From Chelydra serpentina (lineage: Eukaryota > Chordata > Testudines > Chelydridae): 64,000 bases of DNA. The DNA lies in assembly GCA_037349315.1 (NCBI GenBank), contig JBAIAC010000004.1:25733001-25797000 (forward strand), given 5' to 3'. Below are positions 55,638 through 64,000 of this stretch, piece by piece. Every line of letters begins with the position of its first letter. Position 1 is the first letter of the stretch. The notes below the pieces were generated by a model, which was not told the origin of the DNA, ran no database searches, and saw only the letters and a list, made by a program, of their open reading frames with translations. The position numbers and the translations under genes are program-made.

Positions 55638-55924
55638 CACAGACGCTGACTTTGTCATTTGCCTGGGGGTGCTCGACTCTGCCTCTGCCCCATTTCTTCT
55701 GTCTGAGGAAGGGGGAGGAGCTGATTGGTGGGGCCTGCCGGCGGGCAGTGGATGCGGGGGGGGTGGGGGGAAGACAGGAGGTAGCTGATTGGAGGGGCCC
55801 ACCGGGAGGCGCTGTAAGGAGGGAGAAGCTGATTGGCACGGCTGCCAGTGGGTGCTGAGCACCCACTCTTTTTTTTCTCCGTGGGTGCTCCAGCCCCGGA
55901 GCACCCACAGAGTCGGCACCTATG
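55638..55924. mobile_element. Small hAT-type MITE with perfect 8-bp TSD (copy B)
   Basis: ATTCAGTG flanks it exactly (55630-55637 and 55925-55932). The right half has 'gtgggtgctccagccccggagcacccac' and 'gtcggcacctatg', the inverse of the left half of copy A at 36647. The two copies therefore lie in opposite orientation. The left end 'cacagacgctgac' is diverged. Confidence 0.9.
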
Positions 55925-55932
55925 ATTCAGTG

Positions 55933-57387
55933 GGAGGGAGGAGAATTTGAGAGAGTAGAACAAAAATTGTGATGGGACATTGGGTATAAATGTTACCTTT
56001 TGTAGAAAAGTTTTCACAGAAGTGGAAAATGAAACACATTTTCAGGAGGGTTTTTTTTTTTTAATTCCTATATAGAGAGTTTTTCATTTAGGTTCAAACA
56101 ATTTTTGTGCAGTGCATTCAACCCAGATAATGCTTCATTGTGGGGTTGACACAAGAATTAAAAGTAAAATTGATCGCAAACAATGATGAGTGCATTTTGG
56201 AATTCAGTCACCGTTCATTTTGGAAAAGTAAATTTCTTAAAATAAATCTTTGAGCAGGTTTATGGAAATTAAGAGACTTTTATACAAATAAAGGTATTTG
56301 TTTTAAAAATGCAGTGTATACTCTGTTAGTATCTCTCTCCATTGTATTTGTGAAAAAATGTGTCTAAAACAGAACGATCCTGATTCTCCTTTCACTTAAA
56401 CCATTGGGAGAGCCTGGTCTTGCACTATTATAATCAATGGGTATTTTGTCATTAACTGAGGAGACCCTAAATTTGGTGTAAGTCCATTGAAGTCTTTGGA
56501 GTTGCTCCAGTGCAAAACAGGTTTGAGATCAGAATTGAGCCCACTGACTGTGTTCATGCTGTTGCTACACAAAAGGCAATACGGCAGAGAGAGACTAATG
56601 AGATCCAGTATTGTACTTCTTTTCCCTGGACGGCACTGACTCCCAGTTCATTTCTGAGTGCAATGCAGGGAGGTGATTTTGATCTCTAAAGCCCTTTGTG
56701 GTTTGGGTTACGTGACTCTTGAAGGCTATTCCTTTCCTTGTGTTCTAACCTGATCGCTGATATCAGCTGGCATGCTCCGCTCCAGCCAACAGTCTTCGAT
56801 CTTGTAGCTCTGGGAGCTGGAGGCAGGTCACTTACAGTGGCTGGCCAATGACTCTGCCAGAGTCCTATTTTTGTTGACTTTCCAGGCAAGCTGCAAAGTT
56901 TATTTACTCGCTCTAGGTGAAATGTTGGCACTACTGAAATCAATGGAAAAAAACAACAACAACTGACTTCAATAAGGCCTGGATTTCACTCTGTTTTTCC
57001 CTGAGGAGGGGGTGATCTGGGTTGTATGTGGGTGGCTGAGGGTGTTCGTGTTGGAAAATTCTGTTATCATTAGTTGATGTTTTCTGGTAATGTGTCTGGA
57101 TGCCAGGATCGGAGAAGTAATATACCTAAACTGTGTACCAGCAGTCAGCCACTTTTTCTTCCTGGGTTATAGCTGTTCTAATTGTACGGCTCTCCGTTCA
57201 CAAACATAACTCCCATTGATGTCAGTAGGTGTTGCCTTGAGGTGTTGCAGAATGTACCACCCTTTCTGCTCACCCAGCTTCTCTCTGGTTTTCATGAACT
57301 TCTGTCCTATGCTGTGGGAGAAGTCTGAAGAGACATTTTCCTATCATCGGGGTAGAGAACTGATTTGGGAGACGTAAGAACTAGGGC
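55933..57387. other. Non-coding DNA
   Basis: A T-run lies at about 56050-56061. No frame or nameable repeat. Confidence 0.5.
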
Positions 57388-58936
57388 TGGGATCCACAAA
57401 GGGATTTTTAGGCATTGCTGTGCTCAGTGTCACAACACCTAGCTTTTAGACACTGAGGGCTTGTCTTCACTACCCGCCGGATCGGCGGGTAGCAATCGAT
57501 CTATCGGGGATCGATTTTTCGCGTCTCGTTAAGACGCGATTAATCGATCCCCGATTGCGCTCCCCGTCGGCTCCGGAAATCCACGTCATCGAGCGGTGGA
57601 AGCGGAGTCGACGGGGGAGCGGCAGCGATCGACTCGCCGCCGTCCTCATGGCCAGGTAAGTCGATTACGATACGCCGACTTCAGCTACGTTATTCACGTA
57701 GCTGAAGCTGCGTATCGTAGATCGACCCCCCTCCCCTAGTGTAGCCCTGGGCTTAGACACAGCATGCGAGCCACATATGCGGGGAGAGAGTTCCAAAAGA
57801 AAGTGATCTACAAAAGCCAGTTTGCTAGGTGGGAAACCACCTATGCTAACCAATGGGGGATGATTATGTGTCCTATGCTCCACCCCCCACCCCCCGTCTC
57901 TTTCTGAGTCATCCACAAATGGGAACCTGCTGTCTTCAGGCAGGTGGATTAGGTGCCTGCCTCATGCCACACACACAGCAGCTGGAGGAGGAGGTGGTAG
58001 TGGTACTGCTGCCCAATTTACAACGGTTAGCCTAGTGGTTAGAGCACTCGACTGGGGTGTGGGAGACCAGCTTCAATCCTCCCCTCTGCCAGAGCTGGAG
58101 AGAGGATTTGAACAGAATTCTCCCACCTCTCAGGACAGAGCTCTGGGATAGTCTGTGATGGGGCTTCCTTAATCTCTCCTGTTGAAGTTGCTGCACTCTA
58201 GAGAAATACTGAGAGAAGAGATTGGAGTAGTGGGACTGGACACGCTGGAATACAGAGTTGTTTCCACTCTCTCTGAGCCAATGACTGTTTAAGTATTTAT
58301 CCACAGCTGAAGTCACTGGGCCAGAGAGCGAGAGACTGAGAATGACTGTGTAGTCCAGTGGTTAGGGAACTGTCGGGGAGGTGGGAGACCCACGATCCAA
58401 TGCCCCTGCTCCAACCACTCTTAACTATCCTGAGTACAATAGGTTCAACGTTGAGGCGTGGTTGAGGGTGCCCCGCATCAGCACATCCTACGGTTCTGTG
58501 AGTAGAGAGGTGGGAGACCCAGGTTCAGATCCTTTCTCTCCCTTTGGGAGAGACAGGAGAATTGAACCTAGGATCTCCCACACCCAGGTGTGCTCTAATT
58601 ACTGGGCCAAACCAGTAATTGGGTGCACACCCCCTTCTGCAGGGGAAGGTTGAGTAGCACCTGTTCCAGTAGGTGTGCTCGGAGGCTGCTGACCAGATAT
58701 GGCCCCACATGCGATTTAGGTGGCTGAAGGTGCCTCTTTCTCTGGTTCATGAATCACTCTGGGGCGTAGGTGGGAGGGAGACAGCAGTGCACATGCTCTG
58801 AGGGCCAATGGAATTTCTGTTTGAAAAACTTAGGTGCCAAGTGCATTTAGGTGCCTACAGGATTTGGCAGGAGTTTTGTGGATTGCAGTGGAGCCAGACC
58901 GGGGGGTCAGGCGCCTAAACTCCTTTGTGGATCCCA
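57388..58936. mobile_element. Composite DNA transposon with internal tRNA-like modules
   Basis: The left end TGGGATCCACAAAGGGATTT pairs with the right end ACTCCTTTGTGGATCCCA. There is no transposase frame. The interior holds a multi-hairpin MITE (57461-57755). It then holds several tRNA-like modules: GTTAGCCTAGTGGTTAGAGC at 58026 with 'gcttcaatcct', similar at 58349 ('gtccagtggttaggg') and about 58507 ('gggagacccaggttcagatcc'), and inverse ones near 58107 and 58558. The target duplication is not resolved. Confidence 0.65.
57461..57755 (+). mobile_element. Multi-hairpin CpG-rich MITE, copy 4
   Basis: The hairpins are 'ctacccgccggatcggcgggtag' (57471-57491), then 'ggggatcgatttttcgcgtct...agacgcgattaatcgatcccc', a GTCGACGG-rich middle, and 'cttcagctacgt...acgtagctgaag' at about 57681-57707. 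The ends are 'gggcttgtcttcactac' and 'tagtgtagccctggg'. Confidence 0.8.
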
Positions 58937-61900
58937 TCATAGGTGACTCTTCTGACCTGAAATTCCCTTCCAGCTTCAGTTAACTGGCTGGATTTCTTTG
59001 GACTGTAAAAGGGGTGTATTATTCTTTACGGATTTAGTACCTGATCCTTAAACTTATAGGATTCTACAGGTGGGATTTTCAAAAGTCTTCAGAGTTGGCT
59101 AATTCTTCCTTTGAAGTCAAGGGGAGTTTCACCATTGACTGCAGTGAGAGAACAGTTAGGCCAATGCTGAGGGCTTCTGCAAATCCCTTTGTGTGTGTTC
59201 ACAGGAAAATTACACAGCAATTTTGGTTTCAGCCTTGAATAGCATCTGGACTAGAGGGAGGGAAAGGTGGGGGGAGGAAGTAGCTTTGATGATTTTCTTG
59301 CAGTGCTGGTAAGAAATGGTTTGTTTTCCACCAAATCAGAAAATACATAATTCAACTTGCTGATACTTGTATTCTGCAAACCAGTTGTAAATAGCATTTT
59401 GTGTCCTTCCCCTCAGATTTGAAAGATTATTCTAACTGTTGAATGAAGCATAGTTAGAAAAGGTAGCTGTGAGTTTAATTGTAGCTTCAGGACTTGAACT
59501 AAATCAAATTCCAAACAATCTGATAAAAATTCCAGCCACTTGAATGTTGTTAAAGGTTAAAAGTGAGCCATCTCGAGAGGAGCTATTAGTGTTTCACATT
59601 TTGAAGTAAAGGAGGTTATTAATACTTCTAAATAACATTGAACATACGTTTTGTCTTATAACCATCTGAGCACTTCTCAGGGTAATGCAGATTAAATTTA
59701 GTGACAAGTGCATGTAATGACGGTATAAATGTCCATTTTGCCATTGCACTGGTTTTTTAAATGTTAAACATGATGATGTTTCGCGTTGCTTATACGAATT
59801 ATGGCATCTAGAGAGTCGTAAACTAGACTATCTATGTTCTGCCATAGGGTGAAATGTTCTGTTGACTCTTCAGATTTAAATGTTGAGCTAATAATTTTGA
59901 CGTTTACATGGCTATTTTTAAGGCTGGGATTTGGAATTCTTTGCTAGGTTTCCTTTAAGAGGCGATTAAATAATGGCAACTCACGCTGTTATTGGCTGAG
60001 TTATGTGGAGTCATGTAAGTGGTGAATCGTATGGCATGATTCCATGTGGAGTAGGGTTGTCAGCTGCTATTTCTTTGGAATGACCTATCTTTATAGATTT
60101 TTTTTTTCTGCAGTGCAATGCATACTAGGGATAGGCTGACAGTAAATATGGACCCAGAGCAGAGATTTTGTGTGTACTCCTTTTTTCCCCATAGCTTTGT
60201 AACAGTATTTTTTAGTAGTGGTCCACAGGCTAGAATTTACAGCTGAGATCTTCAAGGGAGCCTAACTCCCTTGGGCACCTTGAAAATCTCAACTTACTTC
60301 TTTGTATCGTCAGTGGTTTGGATTGCCTGTGTCACTTTTTGTACTCTCATTGTCCCTGAAACTTCAGTGCATGTCATTGTTACCTCTACTGTACTGGCCA
60401 CACCTCAAAAACTTCACTCCCGGCTAGCAGGTATGAAGTTTCCCTAGTGAATAAGGTGGGGAAGCAACACCAACTATGCAAAAATATTTGAAGCTGAAGG
60501 TTTTTCATCCCAGACCTGGATGGGAACAGAGAGGAAAATGCAATTGCTTTTTTCCAGTGGCCAGGGGAAGGCTTCAGTTTTATCAGAGATCTTACTAGCT
60601 AGAGGCTGATATGAAAGATGGTGCATTCTGGTAAGAATCCCATTGCCTTCACCACTTCCCAGAAGCCTTGGGTTAGGTAAGGCCTGTTCAGGGCTTATCA
60701 GTTCCTGCATCTCACCTGGGCAGCGGGGCCTCCCGCTCCTCTTTTATATCTGTGGTTGACATATAGGTTTAGTCCTCATTTAGGGAATGCTCTTTTTGCT
60801 GACCTTTCAGTTTCTTTTTTTTAAAAAAAACTTACAGCTGATACAGAATCCTGCCGCTCCTTTAATTTGTTTTCATGGGCTCATTATTTGTGCAGTTAGA
60901 TTAGTTGCCTTTTAAAATCGGGAAGCGGTTTTAAAATCTTGCCGTCGATCTTCAGCGTTTTAACGATTAGTGCACATTGGGTCAGATTTGTGCTACTTTC
61001 CATTTTTTTAAGAGCCTTTCTTAGACGTGACCTCCTTGTACCTTCTGTCTGTAGTTTCCAGCTACTTGGTGCTGCTCTTGTTTAGCCTATTTTAGTTGCA
61101 CAGCAGAATATTTCAAAACAGAGTTGAAGTCTCTCTCAGGATAGTTTTATCTGATTACTGGAAAGCACTTTGATATGTATGATTAGTGCTACATGTATGT
61201 ACTCTGTGCCACCTAGAGGAAATCTTTGCCCAGCCATGCCACTGGGTCAGGAAGAACTGGGAAGGACTATATATTGTTTAAAAGGCTTTGTAATTAATTG
61301 GTTCCCCCCACGCTGAAACAAGCTTCCTTGGTGGTGTCCATTTGTGCCCAGTTTAGATTCCCTGTACTTTAGGCTCAGGCTCTGAAATGTACTGCAGAAT
61401 GGTAGGTCTGCCTTAAAGCAGGAGGGTGCAGTATTTGGTTCCTTTTTGCTCCTCCTCCCCAACCTGCAACCATTCCCCTCTCCCCCCCACCCACCTCATG
61501 GGTCACATTTGAACACAGTTGTTTTCCTATGTACACAGAGCAAGGTCTGAAATGATTGTTAAATGTCTCTAAAATATCAATTGACTTGCTACTGACTCCG
61601 GACATGGATTGGAAGGGTAGGAGGCTAGGAGAGGGAGTGGAAATGTGGAGGAATAGCAGTCCAGGAGAGATACAGATTGTGTATAGGGTGCTACCTGGTC
61701 TTGGAACCAGGGGAGGGCGGCTGGAGGCGGGCAGGAAGCTGGCAGTGGCAAGGTTTTGTGTGTGATTGATGGAGACCTACAGAGAGGGGCATAGAAAGGA
61801 GCTGAGTAGGGGACATGATGAGGGACAGCGATAGGAAGAGACTCTTATCCATATTAAGCTTAAAATTTTCTAGATTTAAAACTTTTTAACCATCTTAAGT

Positions 61901-62035
61901 TTTCAATGTGGATAAAACAGCATAAGTAATAGTGTTTGGCGTATTAGCTGGACTAGTTTAAAATGTGCTTTCAGTTTTCTTTGTCATTAATTGTATTTGC
62001 AAGCAGAAAACTTGTTTGTGTGTGTATAATATCTG
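58937..62035. other. Unique-looking non-coding DNA
   Basis: No coding frame is supported. A small fold-back remnant lies at 60246-60300 ('gagatcttcaagggagcctaactccc' against 'gggcaccttgaaaatctc'). T- and A-runs lie near 60098 and 60819. Confidence 0.5.
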
Positions 62036-62240
62036 GGAAGCAGTGTGGTCTAATGGGTAGGGAATCCTGCTTAGAGTATCCCTCAAATTCCTAGCTCTGG
62101 TGGTGACTTGGGCAAGCCACTTAACTTTTCTCTGCCTCAGTTATTTTATCTGCAAAATGGGGATACTAAGGCTTGCCTAGCTTTCTTTATGTAAAGCACT
62201 TTGGAATTTTCACAAGAAAAGAGCTGTATGTGTTCATTGT
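62036..62240 (+). repeat. MIR SINE
   Basis: 'agcagtgtggtctaatgggtaggg', 'tgggcaagccacttaacttttctctgcctcag', 'tctgcaaaatggggatac' and 'gtaaagcactttgg' are the MIR parts in order. Confidence 0.88.
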
Positions 62241-63734
62241 GATTAGCAGACTAAGGCTATTGAAAAATGCTTTTCATATAAGCCCAGGCTGATTTTCACT
62301 TGTACTTGTTTACATTTGAAAGTCCAGTCGTAAATGTGCTTCAGTAAGTTAAACATTAATTTGGAAGGTAACTCTTTCAGTCACTTTGGAGAGATCTTCA
62401 TTTTTATTATTTCTCCACTCTATAAATATGTTTCTTACCCAGAGTGTTTTTAAAACAAATCTAGCATTCCATCATTCCTGCAGACATAGCTGATCATTCA
62501 CAGTCTGCTTGAACTGCAGAGTTAGTCTTTCTGCTGTACTTTGAATCTGCATGAAAAGGATAACTGGCAAGAGAATGATTTAGAAACATCCTCTAATGAT
62601 CTCTTCTTGTGCATATACTTTATTTTTGCACAGGCTAATGTGTATTTGGTCTATGAATGGGAATTCTGCTGGAGAAGAGCTATATGCCAATATGGAGGAC
62701 ACATCCCACATATATTGAAAAGTAATTTGTTTCCTCATTGCTAGATGCTAAGGAAGAGTTGGCTCTTTGGGAGCATGCTTACATCCTTACTCATTTGAGT
62801 AGCCTTATTGACTTAATTGGAACAATTCATATGAATAATGCTTGCAGAATCAGATCTTTATTAGAAACAATATATAGGGCATAATCCATTAAAACGCTCT
62901 GTGTGCAGAGCATTTCTAGGACTAGGTTCATAAATATTACTGCAATATGCTTTTTGGAAGTAAGTAAAGCTGTGCTTAAGTGATCCTAAAGTTTTTAAAG
63001 TCATTGAAGATACAATCCAAGACCTACAGGGTGAATTTTATGGGAGCGTTTTACTTGTTGTACTGAGTGTATAAATATATTTATTGCTGAAAGTTAAAAC
63101 TTTGCTGAAAGTTAATAGAACGATTTAGAGCTTATTCTCATCTCAGTTAGCTGATGTAAATCTAGAGTCGGTCCTTTGACATTAGTGGAGATGCTTTAGA
63201 TTTACTGCAGCATAACTGAGATTAGAATCTGGTTTTTTGATGCTTTTTCATGTTAGTTTCTCTGCCAAAAGAGGCTAGATGACTTAACCTTGTACTTATC
63301 AGGTTGTTTGAGTTTCACAGCGAAATATTTAGCAGTAACGATAGCAAATATTTAAAAACATTAGCCTGAATTTTAATTTAGGGCCTAATACTGTGTTTTG
63401 TTATGCAACTCCTACTGAAGACAACAGGAATTACAATACATGGGTACATGTGAGGACAGACTTTAGCCCTATCTATAGTACTGCGCAGTGGGAGAGCTAG
63501 CAAAACATCCTTCTAAAGCAAGATGGCTTGTGGCATTGCATTTGATCAAGTATGTCTTACTAAAACCAAAGTAAGGCCCTATAACCAAAGAAAAAAACAA
63601 AATATTTGAAGAGTTTCGTCTGTTAGGACAATTGCCATGTTGTTTTTTTATAAAGTGAAAATGTTGAATTAGTTTTGGATGCGGTTGCTAGGAGAGGTTT
63701 ATTTTGTAGCTTTTTCTTCTTTTTTTATTTCCTA
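62241..63734. other. Unique-looking non-coding DNA
   Basis: AT-rich with no frame, RNA gene or repeat that I can support. Confidence 0.5.
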
Positions 63735-64000
63735 CCTCCAGGTCTTAGAGTATGTCTTTAATAGGCAGCAGGTTTAAAACAAACAAAGGGAAGTATTTCT
63801 TCACATAACGCACAGTCAACCTGTGGAACTCCTTGCCAGATGATGTTGTGAAGGCCAAGACTATAACAGGGTTCAAAAAATAACTAGATAAATTCATGGA
63901 GGATCGGTCTATCAGTGGCTATTAGCCAGGATGGGCAGGGATAGTTTCTCTAGCCTCTGTTCTCAGAAGCTGGGAATGGGCAACAGGGAATGGGTCACTT
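63735..64000 (+). pseudogene. Old CR1 LINE, ORF2 end and 3' UTR, cut by window end
   Basis: 'gggaagtatttcttcacataacgca', 'cctgtggaactccttgccaga' and 'ataactagataaattcatgga' correspond to the young CR1 segment [21 protein letters not shown]...FKVRLDKAL in diverged form. The older 3' UTR ('ggctattagccaggatgggcagg', 'agctgggaatgggcaacaggga') follows and continues past 64000. Confidence 0.85.

Noticed and set aside
58026..58110. A tRNA gene
   Set aside because: It has box A- and box B-like text only. The acceptor stem and anticodon arm do not fold into a complete tRNA on inspection, and similar modules repeat nearby.

Overview
This is a vertebrate nuclear DNA window, almost certainly from a turtle (Testudines, probably a cryptodire). 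The evidence is a tRNA-derived SINE whose tail is the CR1 3' end (the tortoise pol III / CryI type), several young CR1 LINEs ending in the ATTCTATG tail, many hAT and Harbinger-like elements, and MIR-like CORE-SINEs. I found no bacterial, organellar or rRNA/tRNA gene content and no complete host protein-coding gene. Nearly every long reading frame belongs to a transposable element. The only candidate for host gene structure is a CpG-rich stretch at about 45.2-46.95 kb that resembles a promoter with a first exon on the + strand.

Layout. 0-5 kb: a compound pentanucleotide repeat, a broken Ty3/Gypsy pol fragment, and a hAT element (2899-4290) split by a CR1. 5-10 kb: MIR-like SINEs, a multi-hairpin MITE, a CryI-type SINE and a hAT with target-site duplication. 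10-14 kb: three LTR-like blocks, the last with a perfect 5-bp duplication, then an old CR1. 14-20.6 kb: mostly unique intergenic or intronic DNA. 20.6-25.5 kb: a hAT with a perfect 8-bp duplication carrying a SINE, a minisatellite of about 41 bp period, and a decayed minus-strand LINE that is not CR1. 26.9-33.5 kb: a layered stack. An old CR1 is interrupted by a Tigger-like MITE containing a CA repeat; this is followed by an LTR-like element, which is itself interrupted by a CR1 with an uninterrupted 853-codon frame, then a SINE. 33.8-41.9 kb: three hAT elements, two MITEs and an RTE-like LINE tail. 43.7-45 kb: CR1 tail and two MITEs. 45.2-46.95 kb: CpG island. 49.2-55.5 kb: a Penelope-like remnant with inverted terminal repeats and a nested snap-back SINE-like unit, then a PIF/Harbinger transposon whose transposase gene is split by a CR1. 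55.6-59 kb: a hAT MITE and a composite DNA transposon with internal tRNA-like modules. 59-64 kb: mostly unique DNA, with a MIR and a CR1 tail running off the end.

How the parts relate. CR1 would supply the reverse transcriptase used by the CryI-type SINE, because they share a 3' tail. Autonomous Harbinger-like and hAT elements would mobilise the short MITEs. Nesting gives a relative order: the Gypsy, old CR1, LTR, Penelope and hAT elements are older, and the young CR1s and the SINEs are later. The Harbinger element is older than the CR1 that splits it. All coding capacity seen here is broken or suspect. The best CR1 frame lacks its N-terminal endonuclease part and carries Arg in place of a conserved Gly next to the PQG motif of the reverse transcriptase.
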